NCBI GenBank assembly: GCA_964615765.1
Contig: CAZTQN010000004.1
Span: forward strand, 1 to 64,000
DNA from: CAZTQN01 sp964615765
GTDB lineage: Bacteria > Planctomycetota > Phycisphaerae > Phycisphaerales > UBA1924
Direction: 5' to 3'
Length of the DNA stretch: 64,000 bases
Position numbers and translations under genes: made by a program. Positions 32,901 through 40,866 of this stretch are shown here, piece by piece (the first letter of the stretch is position 1; each line of letters starts with the position of its first letter). The notes beneath the pieces were generated by a model, which did not search any database, was not told the DNA's origin, and saw nothing but the letters and a program-made list of their open reading frames with translations.

Positions 32901-33426
32901 GGGTGGTGAGGCTGGGCGTGAAGACACCGACGGCGACGGCGACGCCGAGGAGCGCGGGCCAGACTTGCCACAGACGACCGAGCGGGATGGGGATGGCGCG
33001 GAGGGCGGCGCTGGGGTCGGCGGCGCTTTCAGCGGCGGAGGAGGACGCGGCGACGAAGGGGTCGGGGGTGGTGGGCGCGTCGGCGAGGGCGACGCCGGTG
33101 GAGAGGCGATCGCGCAGGCCCAGGGCGCGGTCGACGCGCTGGGCGGCTTCGAGGGGCGAGGCGCGGTGGCGCAGCGCGAGAGCCGCGGCGGTCAGGCCGG
33201 CGAGGGTCAGGAGACCCAGCAGCGTGAGCGGCCAGGTCGGCAGGGCGCGGTCTGCGGGCAACGGGATCGACGCGGGCAGGGCGACGCCGGGGAAGAGGCG
33301 CTGGGCGAGCGTGAGCCCGATGCCGGCGCCGGCGGCGAGGGTGAGCCACCACCCGGCGCGGCGGGCAAGGTCCGCGAACAGCAGGCGCCGGCGGGCGACG
33401 CGGATGGTTCGTCCGAGCGCACTCAT
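29953..33426 (-). CDS. very large Pro/Gln/Ser-rich membrane protein
   Basis: This is a 1157-aa protein. TM segments at ~24-44 (AGWWLTLAAGAGIGLTLAQR), ~65-88 and ~155-175 (VWPALLGVAVAVGVFTPSL) form an N-terminal membrane region with ASPLEAAQRVDRALGLRDRL. A charged coiled coil follows (~190-320). Then come ~550 residues of low-complexity Pro/Gln/Ser/Thr/Asn sequence with N-Q-P/S-A-P-N-Q repeats, and a C-terminal helical part (RTSELNRTLEDATRSAERAI). The layout recalls DUF4175-type proteins that travel with vWA membrane proteins. ATG 33426 follows TATCAT by 6 nt. It is coupled to the vWA gene (GTGA overlap), so both likely form one complex. Confidence 0.8.
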   Translation of the reverse strand: MSALGRTIRVARRRLLFADLARRAGWWLTLAAGAGIGLTLAQRLFPGVALPASIPLPADRALPTWPLTLLGLLTLAGLTAAALALRHRASPLEAAQRVDRALGLRDRLSTGVALADAPTTPDPFVAASSSAAESAADPSAALRAIPIPLGRLWQVWPALLGVAVAVGVFTPSLTTLRTDPALAQARQAQRDDAAQGVRDAIAELERQQSQRPSAPDAALADTARHIEELQQIERELRGEPTTTPDRAASPTPDPRAAVSRAVSALEDQARQQEQDAERQQREAAAAQEALTQAASRTLAGTTPAGTTPAASTPSASTPPGAAPDQPDQQPSDTPAAPSELARALQSGDLAEASAAARRLMQRNTPDTERQAAARDLARLAEELDRLDAEARERDAAAAAQTPPAESPSAEPAPTDTTPPSSAAPAPSSTSPSDPARPQPAPSGSTPSTPPPSTSSTQPSSTPPRDPAAPAADQPAPSTPPSPPPASSPARDLAERLRRAAEQLQRQQAPPGSPPPSTPPGQPPPQPSGSSPSDRPPPADQPIGTPPAQPPATPSQPAQNQPPQGQSPPNPSAPNQPAANQPAPNQSAPNPSPPNQPAPNQPPQNQPSQPQSTGTEPAPGQPPAAQPQSTQPQPNGSAQQQQQAQPRDPQTPSRPDQPPASSQSPAQSQPPTPGSTPEPAPDPRSAPSPTDARPQAEPQPAPSPAPTPGDQSTPRPQPSPAQPAAQSQQQPQPGQQPAAQPTPSDQSPPPTPGDQRGPSEPRDASSPQPSSSPPPTPPGLPTPAPSPSPSPTTPPDSAPQPRPDPTGQPAPAPDTSTPQPSDPASPPSPTPSPTPDPTQPPSQTPTPSATPTPTPSPDALPDGPLPDLPAPTDGAVKDLARTLERLAEAPRNADQQRRSADDLRRRAQEIADRMTPEQRERARQWAEALAREMQTPPNTPGQGDQPPQSPPEAQADPSNSAPPTDGPDPTGRTPQERPSARAQRPSPSTPNSPSSDPSAPPTSPTGDRPPTGPARASNTPSDPSSSDRASPDPRQPGGSAGDFSSRDPQAPAPTRTELLDARNRAASGGQPAPAQVAAEWLAPAQPGDRAARTSELNRTLEDATRSAERAIEDRAVPRRFDNLLERYFRRLPQRLVSPAVPPATDPASTPAAPAKDAP

Positions 33427-33432
33427 CAGGAA

Positions 33433-33438
33433 ATGATA
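33433..33438 (-). promoter_or_regulatory. -10-like TATCAT before the large membrane protein operon
   Basis: TATCAT lies 6 nt before the ATG at 33426, in the 80-nt gap to the divergent trpD. Confidence 0.45.
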
Positions 33439-33506
33439 CCGGTCGATAGACGGGGCTGGTTCGCCGAATCAGCGTGATTGCGGGGGTGCATGCGGAGTGT
33501 TTCGTG

Positions 33507-34580
33507 ATGGGTGCCCAGCCGGACTCGAACGCTTTCGCCGGCGCTGGCCCCCTGGACGCACGGGCGGTGCTGGCGGCGCTTGTCAGCGGGAAGACGCTGA
33601 GCGCGGCGGACGCGGAGGCGGTGTTCTCGGCGGTGCTGGAGGGGCAGTTTGATGCCGTGCAGATCGGGGCGCTGCTGACGGCGATTGCGCAGCGCGGGCC
33701 GCGTGAGAGCGAGCTCATCGGCGGGGCGCGGGCGATGCGCCGGTGTGTGACGCCCGTGCCGGCACCGGCGGGGCGGACGCTGGTGGATACGTGCGGCACG
33801 GGGGGAGCGCCCAAGACGTTCAACGTGTCGACGCTGGCGGCGATCGCGGTCGCGGCGGCGGCGCCGGGGCGTGTGGGGGTCGCGAAGCACGGCGGGCGGA
33901 GCCGGAGCGGGCGCGGGTCGGCGGAACTGATGCAGGCGCTGGGCGTGCCCATCGAGACGACGCCGGCGCAGCAGGCGCGGGCGCTGCGCGAGGTCGGGCT
34001 GTGCTTCTGCTTTGCGCCGCGGCATCACCCGGCGATGAAGCACGCCGCACCCGTGCGGGCGGCGCTGGGGTTCCCGACGATCTTCAACCTGCTGGGCCCG
34101 CTTACCAACCCGGCGGGGGTCGAGCGGCAGTTGATCGGGGCGATGTCGCGCCAAGCGGCGGACCTGCTAAGCGGGGCGCTGGCGGGGCTGGGGACGGCGC
34201 GGTCGGTCGTGGCGTGGTCGAAGGACGGGCTGGATGAGCTCAGCGTGACCAGCGGGGCGGTGATGCTGACGGTCGAAGGACCGCGCGTGCGGGCGGAGGA
34301 GATCGAGCCGGAGTCGCTGGGTCTCAAGCGGGCCCGGATCGAGGACATCGCGGCACGGGATCTTGACGACGCGGTGGCGATTGCGCGGGATGTGCTGGAC
34401 GGGCGGGCGTCGGCGCGGCTGGACACAGTGGCGCTGAACGCGGGGGCGGCGCTGTTTGTCGCCGGGGCGGCGGGAGATCTCGGCGAAGGGCTGGAGATGG
34501 CGCGCGGCGCGCTGCGGGCCGGGCGCGGGCGTGGCGTGCTGGAGGGGCTCATCCGCTTCAGCCGCGAGCCGGCGGAGTGA
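33507..34580 (+). CDS. trpD: anthranilate phosphoribosyltransferase
   Basis: This 357-aa enzyme joins PRPP to anthranilate in tryptophan synthesis. Motifs: LVDTCGTGGAPKTFNVSTLA (PRPP loop), VAKHGGRSRSGRGSAELMQA (family KHGNRSVSSKSGSAD; here the serine/lysine loop is Arg/Gly-rich), FCFAPRHHPAMKHAAPVR, TIFNLLGPLTNPAG and the Mg-binding DGLDELSVTS. The GTGG-D motif has Ala for Asp, and the SSKSG loop is altered, so the activity might be shifted; the fold is clear. ATG 33507 is preferred to GTG 33474 because the family starts near the DARAVLAALVSG helix. No other trp genes are nearby. Confidence 0.88.
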   Translation: MGAQPDSNAFAGAGPLDARAVLAALVSGKTLSAADAEAVFSAVLEGQFDAVQIGALLTAIAQRGPRESELIGGARAMRRCVTPVPAPAGRTLVDTCGTGGAPKTFNVSTLAAIAVAAAAPGRVGVAKHGGRSRSGRGSAELMQALGVPIETTPAQQARALREVGLCFCFAPRHHPAMKHAAPVRAALGFPTIFNLLGPLTNPAGVERQLIGAMSRQAADLLSGALAGLGTARSVVAWSKDGLDELSVTSGAVMLTVEGPRVRAEEIEPESLGLKRARIEDIAARDLDDAVAIARDVLDGRASARLDTVALNAGAALFVAGAAGDLGEGLEMARGALRAGRGRGVLEGLIRFSREPAE

Positions 34581-34586
34581 GATCGA

Positions 34587-37136
34587 TCAGGGCTCGGCGT
34601 CTTCGGCGGCGTCGGGCTCGTCGGGGGTTGGGGCGGGCACGGTCACCGGCATCGGTGCGGGGGCCGGGCGCGGTGCGGGCGGGAGCGGGGCGAGGGGCGG
34701 CGTGACGGGGAGTGCGGCCGGGGCCGGGGGCGCTGGTGGGGCGTCCAGCGTGGGCGCGGGCTGCTCGGGCGGCTGAGCAGCGCGGAGGTGGGCCGCGATG
34801 CGTGTGAGCGTGGCCTGCGGAGCGGCGCTGGAGCCGATGATCCAGGCGTGCGGCGTGCCGTCTTCGGCGCGGCCGAACCAGACGATGGCGAGCACGTCGG
34901 GCCCGCTGGAGAGCCAGTTGCGCACGGCGAGGGCCGCTTCGGAGGTGCGGAAGGTGCGGATGCCCACGGCGCTGCGGAAGCGGGCCAGCAGGTCTTCCTG
35001 CTGCATCGCGAGGTCGGCGTCGTCGGGCGGGGTCATGCGCGGGTTGCCCAGGAGCGTGAGCCCCGCGGCGCGGAGGGATTCGACCTGCGCGTCGACGATC
35101 GGCGCGGCGGTCTTGGAGAAGGTGACTTCGTCGCGGACGACCAGCACGCTGCCCGAGAGCGGCGGAAGAGCCGGGGACGGCGGGGATGTCGGGGTTGCCG
35201 GGAGCGCGGGCGGGTGCTTCGAGAGGTCCTGGAAGGTGCGGACGGGCACGGCTTCGACGGGCACGCCGGCGGGCGGGATGGTGATACTGTGGCTATCGCC
35301 CAGGTCGATGGTGACGGCGCCGGAGTTGGTGAGTTCGGCGAGTGTCGGCGCGGAGACGTTCTCGTCGATGAAGCGGATGCCCAGCAGGCCGCCGCCCAGC
35401 AGGAGCGCGATGACGGCGATGACCACGCCGGCGTTGACGCCGGCGGGGAAGTCGCTGCGGTATGCGCGAACGCGGGCCTGAGCGCGGGCGCGGTTGGCGG
35501 CGACGACGCGGCGTTGGCGCGCGAGCTGCGCGGCGGCGGAGCGGCCCGGGATGTTGGCGCCCGCGGCGGCGGCGCTCGGCATGCGCTCGACGCTGTACGT
35601 GCCCGACCACCAGTTGGTCACACGCAGCACCGGGCCGGTGAGGCCAGCGCCGGGGTTCGGGATGACCGACGGGCCGAGTGGGGGTGGCGAGTTCGGCGAG
35701 AAGGGCGGCACGGGCGAGCCGCGGGCCGGGCCGGCGAAGGCGGGCGCGATGCTGGGGGCGGCGACTTCGTCGAGGTCGGGCGCGAAGCCGCGTTCGGCGG
35801 CTGCGAGGCCCGCGGCGGCCGGGCCGGCGAAGCTGGGCAGGTCGGCTGGACGCAGGTGCATCGCGTCGGGGGCGGCGAGCACGGCCTCGACATCGCGGAG
35901 CATGTCGCCGGCGGTGGCGTAGCGCTTGTCGTAGTCGGCCATGGCGCGGCGGACGACCCAGCGGAGGCTTTCCGGGCAGCGCCGGGTGATGCGGCTGAGC
36001 CCGCCGTGGGCCGGGAAGCTGTTCTCGAGCATGGCGTAGAGGACGGCGCCGGCGGCGTAGATATCGAACTTGGCGCCGTCGACCTCGTGGACCTTCACGC
36101 CGCGGAGCGCGAGGCGGACCATCTCGGGGTCGCGGAAATACTCGGTGCCGTGGGTGGTGAGGGTGATGGATGAGCGGAGCGGGGTGACGAGCCCGAAGTC
36201 GACCAGGTGAGCGCGGCCGTCGGAGACGATGATGTTGTCGGGCTTGACGTCCTTGTGCCAGAGGCCGCTGGCGTGGTAGAGCTCGAGCGTGCGGAGCAGG
36301 TCGGCGCAGAAGGTGACGACCTGGCGGAGGGCGTCGTCGGAGAGGCCGTCGCCGGGCGAGGCGCCGTGCAGGCGGGTGGTGACGACGCCGAGCGCATCGC
36401 CGGGGACGTAGCGGGTGACGTAGAAGAACTTGTCGTCGGTGAGCTGGTGCTCGAGGATGAGCCCGAGGCGCTTGGCGGCGGGCAGGGCGCGGTTCTCGCG
36501 GACGATCTGCGGGAGGCTGGAGCCGTCGAGCAGCGAGAAGCTCTTGATGACGACGCGGTCGATCGCCGTCTGCCCGGCGCGGGCGAAGGCGGCGAGTTTT
36601 TCCTTGTCGGGCACGGCGACGAAGAGGCGGCTGCCCGACCCGCCGCCGGGGAGCGAGCCGATGATGGTGTAGCCCTCGAACTGACCCGTGCGGCGTGAGG
36701 GGGTGTCGGCGGCGGGGGCGGCGAGCATGGCCTGCGGGATGCGCTGCTCGAGGCCTTCTGTGAGCGGGGTGAGCATGAGCAGGCGGGCCGGGTTGCCGAG
36801 CAGCACGCGGTACAGCGCGCCGAGCATGGCCCTGCCTTCGATCTCGATGGCCCGGCCGTAGTGGGCCGAGGCGGACCAGCGACCGAGGATCACGTTCACA
36901 AGCGTGATGGGGACCAGGACGATGGCGACGATGAGAGCGCCGATCAGGCGGAGCAGGTCGGAGACTTCGGCCCCGATGAACTTGGCGATGTGAACGACCA
37001 GCCAGCCCAGCCCGCGGGCGGCGGGGACGATGAGGTAGATCAGCAGGACGATGCCGAGGGGCACGCCGACGAGGGCGATGAGGCCGAGCGTGACCCAGGA
37101 CACCTGCAGATCTGGGGCGATCGAGATTCCGTTCAT
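34587..37136 (-). CDS. membrane Ser/Thr protein kinase
   Basis: This is an 849-aa protein. N-terminal TM segments lie at ~18-40 (LGLIALVGVPLGIVLLIYLI) and ~65-85 (LIGALIVAIVLVPITLVNVI). A protein kinase domain (~150-430) has VVIKSFSLLDGSS (Lys), LWHKDVKPDNIIV (catalytic loop, HKD for HRD), DFGLV and TEYFRDPEMVRLA. A Pro-rich linker and a further TM follow (~575-595, AGVVIAVIALLLGGGLLGIR). The C-terminal ~250 residues are probably extracytoplasmic, with a Pro-rich tail. The start has GAAGG. A sigma-factor gene lies 51 nt upstream in the same direction, a pairing frequent in planctomycetes, where kinase and sigma factor form one signalling unit. Confidence 0.88.
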   Translation of the reverse strand: MNGISIAPDLQVSWVTLGLIALVGVPLGIVLLIYLIVPAARGLGWLVVHIAKFIGAEVSDLLRLIGALIVAIVLVPITLVNVILGRWSASAHYGRAIEIEGRAMLGALYRVLLGNPARLLMLTPLTEGLEQRIPQAMLAAPAADTPSRRTGQFEGYTIIGSLPGGGSGSRLFVAVPDKEKLAAFARAGQTAIDRVVIKSFSLLDGSSLPQIVRENRALPAAKRLGLILEHQLTDDKFFYVTRYVPGDALGVVTTRLHGASPGDGLSDDALRQVVTFCADLLRTLELYHASGLWHKDVKPDNIIVSDGRAHLVDFGLVTPLRSSITLTTHGTEYFRDPEMVRLALRGVKVHEVDGAKFDIYAAGAVLYAMLENSFPAHGGLSRITRRCPESLRWVVRRAMADYDKRYATAGDMLRDVEAVLAAPDAMHLRPADLPSFAGPAAAGLAAAERGFAPDLDEVAAPSIAPAFAGPARGSPVPPFSPNSPPPLGPSVIPNPGAGLTGPVLRVTNWWSGTYSVERMPSAAAAGANIPGRSAAAQLARQRRVVAANRARAQARVRAYRSDFPAGVNAGVVIAVIALLLGGGLLGIRFIDENVSAPTLAELTNSGAVTIDLGDSHSITIPPAGVPVEAVPVRTFQDLSKHPPALPATPTSPPSPALPPLSGSVLVVRDEVTFSKTAAPIVDAQVESLRAAGLTLLGNPRMTPPDDADLAMQQEDLLARFRSAVGIRTFRTSEAALAVRNWLSSGPDVLAIVWFGRAEDGTPHAWIIGSSAAPQATLTRIAAHLRAAQPPEQPAPTLDAPPAPPAPAALPVTPPLAPLPPAPRPAPAPMPVTVPAPTPDEPDAAEDAEP

Positions 37137-37187
37137 GGTGTCCGCCTTCGGGAGCGCTGCGGGAGGAGGCCGGACGCCGCGGGCCGC

Positions 37188-37940
37188 TTACGTGCGGTCG
37201 GCGCGGCGGAGTTCGAGCTGTCGGCGATAGATGTCCCCGATGGCCTCGTCGAACAGCGCGTCGTCGCCCTTGGTGGGATTTGTTGCGAGGTTGTTTCGCT
37301 CGGCCTCTTCCAGTTCTTCCCGGGTGAAGGAGTAGGTCATGACGACCTCGTGCAGGCGGGCGCGGAGCAACTCCCGGACTTTCATCAGCTTGCGGCTGAC
37401 GGTCGGCTCGCTGACGCCCATGGCGTCGGCGACCTCCTTGCCGGGCATCCCTTCCAGCACGCGCATGCGGTAGATGCAGAAGTCCGCGAACTCGGCCTGT
37501 TTCTCGACCAGGCGCAGGGCCGCCTCGACCTTGGCGCGGAAGATGGCGGCTTCGTACTCCTCGTCGGCGCCGAGCTGGCGGGAGGCGATCATCCAGGTCT
37601 CGTCGAACTCGCCGGCCTTGCGGCTGCCCCCCTTGCCCCCGCCGCGTTTGAGGGCGCCGCGCCGGTCGAGCTCGTCGCCCAGGACGTGCTTGGCGATGGC
37701 CAGGAGCCAGGTGGAAAAGCGGGCGCCCTTGGCGGGGTCGAAGCGGTCGATGGAGTCGGACAGGGCGGCGAGGGTTTCTTGAGACAGGTCGCGGACGGTC
37801 TCGGCGCCGATGCGGCCCTTGCCCCACTTGGTGAGCTGGGCCCGCAGAACGGGCCCGAAGGTTTCCCACAGATCGAACCACGCCGCCTGGTCGTTGGCCC
37901 GGAGGCGGGCGACGAACGACGTGGTGATCGAGTGCAGCAT
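37188..37940 (-). CDS. ECF-like RNA polymerase sigma factor
   Basis: This is a 250-aa protein. Region 2 (~15-90): FVARLRANDQAAWFDLWETF, VRDLSQETLAALSDSIDRFD, GARFSTWLLAIAKHVLGDEL (the -10 recognition helix). Region 4 (~150-195): CIYRMRVLEGMPGKEVADAM, GVSEPTVSRKLMKVRELL (helix-turn-helix for -35). A ~50-residue C-terminal extension (FTREELEEAERNNLATNPTK) is longer than in classic ECF factors and typical of planctomycete groups that work with Ser/Thr kinases. ATG 37940 has AGAAAGG. It leads an operon with the membrane kinase; no anti-sigma gene is visible. Confidence 0.9.
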   Translation of the reverse strand: MLHSITTSFVARLRANDQAAWFDLWETFGPVLRAQLTKWGKGRIGAETVRDLSQETLAALSDSIDRFDPAKGARFSTWLLAIAKHVLGDELDRRGALKRGGGKGGSRKAGEFDETWMIASRQLGADEEYEAAIFRAKVEAALRLVEKQAEFADFCIYRMRVLEGMPGKEVADAMGVSEPTVSRKLMKVRELLRARLHEVVMTYSFTREELEEAERNNLATNPTKGDDALFDEAIGDIYRRQLELRRADRT

Positions 37941-38180
37941 GGCTCGAGCCTTTCTGGGACGCGGGGGGCCGGGGTTACCGGCGGGAGATTGTTAGGACGC
38001 CCGCGATGGAAAGCGACCGAGTCCGCATCGGCCGAAACTGCCGACGGACTTTCCCCAATCAGCCGGTCGAACCGCGCTGCTCGCGTGGCATCAGGCCGAG
38101 CGTCGGCCCAGCCGCGAGCGGGGCGGAGGTCCCGAAGCGTTGGACCCCGTCGCGGGCCCGACGGGCAAGGAGATCGAGCG

Positions 38181-39191
38181 ATGTCCCTCGGCAAGTACGT
38201 TGTCCGCGGCACGGTGATCGGCGGGCTGGCCCTCGGCGGGCTTGTGGCGCTGGCCGGGCCGGATCGGTTCGGGGCCCTGTTCTCGCAGGCCCGGACGGCG
38301 GTGAACGACCAGATCGACAAGTCCATCACCGACCCGGTGGCGCTGCGGGCCCAACTGCGCACGCTGCGGGAGCAGTACCCCAAGCGGATCGCGGACGTGC
38401 GCGGCGACCTGGCCCAACTCCGGGCCCAGATGGCGCAGCTCAACCGCGACGCCGCCGTCAGCCAGCGCGTCGTGCAGATGGCCGACGCCGACCTTGAGAA
38501 ACTGTCGGCGGCGATCGACCACGCCTCGGCGGCGACGGTGCAGCAGGCCTCGTTCGAGCCGGGCGTGCCGGCGGACGTGGTGATCGTGCTGAACGGGGAT
38601 CGCCTGCCGCTGAGCGCCGCGCAGGCTCGCACGCACGAGATCGCGTCGACGCGGAACGCGTACTCGGCCCGCATCGCCGACATCGAGCGCGACCGCGGGT
38701 ACATGCTGCAGCAGGAACGCCAGCTCACGCAGCTTCTGACGAAACTGGAGAACGAGCAGACGGCGTTCTCGGCGCAGATGTTCGACCTGGACCGGCAGAT
38801 CGACGCCATCGGGCGCAACGACCGCATGATCGCGATCATCAGCGACCGCCAGCAGTCGCTCGACGAGCAGTCGCGGTACCGGGCCGCGAGCCTGGACCAC
38901 ATCACGACCAAGCTCGCCGACATCCGGGCGCGGCAGGAAGCCACGCTGTCGTCGATCGCGAAGATGCAGGCGACAACTTCGTACGAGGACGCCGCGAAGA
39001 CGGCGCTGGACCGGGAGAACGGCCTGGACGCCGCCCGTCGTGCGGCCAACCCCGAGCCGGTCGCCAAGCGGACCGTGATCGAGATCAATCCGGACGCGCT
39101 CCCGGCGCGGCCCAAGGCGGTGCCGACATCGACGACGCCGCCCGCGACTCCACCGGCGCCGGCGCCGAGCGTGCAGACCTCGTCGCGATGA
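38181..39191 (+). CDS. membrane-anchored coiled-coil protein
   Basis: This is a 336-aa protein. One N-terminal hydrophobic segment at ~9-27 (GTVIGGLALGGLVALAG) is followed by ~230 residues of heptad-rich coiled coil (LRTLREQYPKRIADVRGDLA, LQQERQLTQLLTKLENEQTA, SLDHITTKLADIRARQEATL). The C-terminus is Pro/Thr-rich. It is probably an anchored scaffold or spacer; no enzyme motif is present. The ATG has AAGGAGA. It is divergent from the sigma-factor gene (240 nt between the starts, room for both promoters). A good terminator follows at 39228. Confidence 0.75.
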   Translation: MSLGKYVVRGTVIGGLALGGLVALAGPDRFGALFSQARTAVNDQIDKSITDPVALRAQLRTLREQYPKRIADVRGDLAQLRAQMAQLNRDAAVSQRVVQMADADLEKLSAAIDHASAATVQQASFEPGVPADVVIVLNGDRLPLSAAQARTHEIASTRNAYSARIADIERDRGYMLQQERQLTQLLTKLENEQTAFSAQMFDLDRQIDAIGRNDRMIAIISDRQQSLDEQSRYRAASLDHITTKLADIRARQEATLSSIAKMQATTSYEDAAKTALDRENGLDAARRAANPEPVAKRTVIEINPDALPARPKAVPTSTTPPATPPAPAPSVQTSSR

Positions 39192-39227
39192 CACGATCGA
39201 TCAGGCACGAATCGGATTGATCACTCC

Positions 39228-39261
39228 ACGCCCGGGTCGCCATGGTCGGCGGCCCGGGCGT
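39228..39261 (+). terminator. rho-independent terminator after the coiled-coil gene
   Basis: ACGCCCGGG and CCCGGGCGT form a perfect 9-bp stem with a 16-nt loop, followed by GCGTGCTTTTG. Confidence 0.6.
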
Positions 39262-39285
39262 GCGTGCTTTTGCACGACGCGGGCA

Positions 39286-39291
39286 TATTGT
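39286..39291 (+). promoter_or_regulatory. -10-like TATTGT before the gene at 39297
   Basis: TATTGT lies 5 nt before the ATG, right after the upstream terminator. It supports the start at 39297 rather than 39264. Confidence 0.5.
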
Positions 39292-39296
39292 TTTGC

Positions 39297-39749
39297 ATGC
39301 TCGTGGGCGGCGACATGTTCCTGGCGGCGATCGCGACCACGCTCGCGCAGGCGAACCAATCTGAACAGCGCGTCTTTGACATCGTGCTGATCCTGCTGAC
39401 GTCGGCGGCGATCGCGCTGTGGTATCGCGAGACGCGCCGGCGGGCGCTGGCAGAGTCGCACGTGCGGCTGCTGGCGTCGCGCCAGGAATCGGGCGAGGAC
39501 AGCGAGCGGAACGCCGCGCTTTTCGAGCAGCACAAGTCGATGAACGATCTGCAGATCGCGAAGCTGACGGCGGAGGTGGAACTGCTGCGGACGCAGGTCG
39601 CCGATCGCCCGGTGGACCGCGACCGGATCGAAGCCGCGAAGGAATATCACGAGCTGATGGTCGAGAAGACGCGCCTGGAAATGGACGCGCTGCGATTGCA
39701 GATCGCCGAGATGCGCAAGCGGTACGAGGACTGGCGGATCGACGACTGA
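39297..39749 (+). CDS. small membrane/coiled-coil protein
   Basis: This is a 150-aa protein. Hydrophobic segments are ~6-18 and ~27-42 (FDIVLILLTSAAIALWY). A charged coiled coil fills ~45-145 (LQIAKLTAEVELLRTQVADR, KTRLEMDALRLQIAEMRKRY). Likely a membrane-anchored coiled-coil protein of unknown role. The start is chosen from TATTGT 5 nt upstream. Confidence 0.65.
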   Translation: MLVGGDMFLAAIATTLAQANQSEQRVFDIVLILLTSAAIALWYRETRRRALAESHVRLLASRQESGEDSERNAALFEQHKSMNDLQIAKLTAEVELLRTQVADRPVDRDRIEAAKEYHELMVEKTRLEMDALRLQIAEMRKRYEDWRIDD

Positions 39750-39765
39750 GCCGGGGTGGCGGGCG

Positions 39766-39771
39766 TACGCT
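39766..39771 (+). promoter_or_regulatory. -10-like TACGCT before the CoA-transferase gene
   Basis: TACGCT lies 7 nt before the ATG at 39779, with no Shine-Dalgarno. Confidence 0.45.
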
Positions 39772-39778
39772 CGGGTCT

Positions 39779-40441
39779 ATGCCGCTGAACCGCGATCAAC
39801 TGGCCGTGCGTGCGAGCAAGGAACTCCGCGACGGGTACATCGTCAACCTGGGCATCGGGATCCCGACGCTGGTGGCGAACTTCATTCCGCCCGGGATGGA
39901 CGTGTGGCTGCAATCCGAGAACGGGCTGCTCGGCATCGGCCCGTTCCCGCGCGAGGCCGACGTCGACGCCGACCTCATCAACGCCGGCAAGCAGACCATC
40001 ACCGCCCGGCCCGGGGCGGCGTTCTTCTCGTCGAGCGACTCCTTCGGCATGATCCGCGGCGGGCACATCGACATGTGCATCCTCGGCGCGATGCAGGTCA
40101 GCCAGGGCGGCGACATCGCCAACTGGATGATCCCCGGGAAGATGGTCAAGGGCATGGGCGGCGCGATGGACCTGGTCGCCGGGGTCAAGAAGGTCGTCGT
40201 CGTCATGGAGCACAACGCCAAAGACGGCGGGATGAAGTTCGTCAAGTCGTGCTCGCTGCCCTTGACGGGCAAGGCGGTGGTGAACCTCTTGATCACCGAC
40301 CTGGCCGTGTTCGCCTTCGACGAGGCCCGGGGCACGTTCGTGCTGCGCGAAGTCGCGCCGGGCGTGAGCGTGGACGAGGTCAAGCAGAAGACCGAAGCGG
40401 CGTTTGTCGTCGGGGAGCGCGTCGGCACCATCGGGGTGTAG
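39779..40441 (+). CDS. 3-oxoacid CoA-transferase, subunit B
   Basis: This 220-aa protein is the beta subunit of the succinyl-CoA:3-ketoacid / acetoacetyl-CoA transferase family (ScoB/AtoA/PcaJ). Motifs: VNLGIGIPTLVANFIPPG, LQSENGLLGIGPFP (catalytic Glu in SENG), GMIRGGHIDMCILGAMQVSQ, DIANWMIPGKMVKGMGGAMD and KVVVVMEHNAKDG. The active enzyme needs an alpha subunit that binds CoA; none lies next to it here, which is unusual because A and B are normally adjacent. It is followed after 2 nt by a DUF3592-like gene. Confidence 0.92.
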   Translation: MPLNRDQLAVRASKELRDGYIVNLGIGIPTLVANFIPPGMDVWLQSENGLLGIGPFPREADVDADLINAGKQTITARPGAAFFSSSDSFGMIRGGHIDMCILGAMQVSQGGDIANWMIPGKMVKGMGGAMDLVAGVKKVVVVMEHNAKDGGMKFVKSCSLPLTGKAVVNLLITDLAVFAFDEARGTFVLREVAPGVSVDEVKQKTEAAFVVGERVGTIGV

Positions 40442-40443
40442 CC

Positions 40444-40863
40444 GTGGCGTACCACCGACTGGGGCGGATGTGGGGACTGGGCCTCGTGCTGGTCGTGATC
40501 GGCGGGGCGTTCGCGCTGGGTGAACTGCACTACCTGCTGCTGGCGCGGACGACGACCGGGCAACTGGTCTCGATGGAAGAGAAGTTCCCGGGCCGCCGGT
40601 CGAGATCGAAACAGCTTTACGTGGTGTTCGCCTACACCGATCCGAGCGGCGTGCGGCGCGAGTATCGGGACTGGATGCCGCTGTCGTGGACCGCCCCGGC
40701 GACGTTCGAGGTCGAGTACGTCACGCTGGTGTGGAACCGGGCCCGGATCGTGCGGAGCGGACGCGATTGGCAACTGCCCGTGGGCCTGGGGCTCGCCGCG
40801 GCGGGGGCGATCACGATCGGCATTACTCGGCGCATCGAACGTCGGCGGGCCGCGCGAGCCTGA
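40444..40863 (+). CDS. DUF3592-like membrane protein
   Basis: This is a 139-aa protein. An N-terminal TM at ~8-33 (RMWGLGLVLVVIGGAFALGE) leads into a beta domain of the DUF3592 type: TTTGQLVSMEEKFPGRR, KQLYVVFAYTDPSGVRREYR and VEYVTLVWNRARIVRSG. A second TM follows at ~112-130. The GTG at 40444 lies 2 nt after the CoA-transferase stop. The function of the family is unknown. Confidence 0.7.
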   Translation: MAYHRLGRMWGLGLVLVVIGGAFALGELHYLLLARTTTGQLVSMEEKFPGRRSRSKQLYVVFAYTDPSGVRREYRDWMPLSWTAPATFEVEYVTLVWNRARIVRSGRDWQLPVGLGLAAAGAITIGITRRIERRRAARA

Positions 40864-40866
40864 GTA

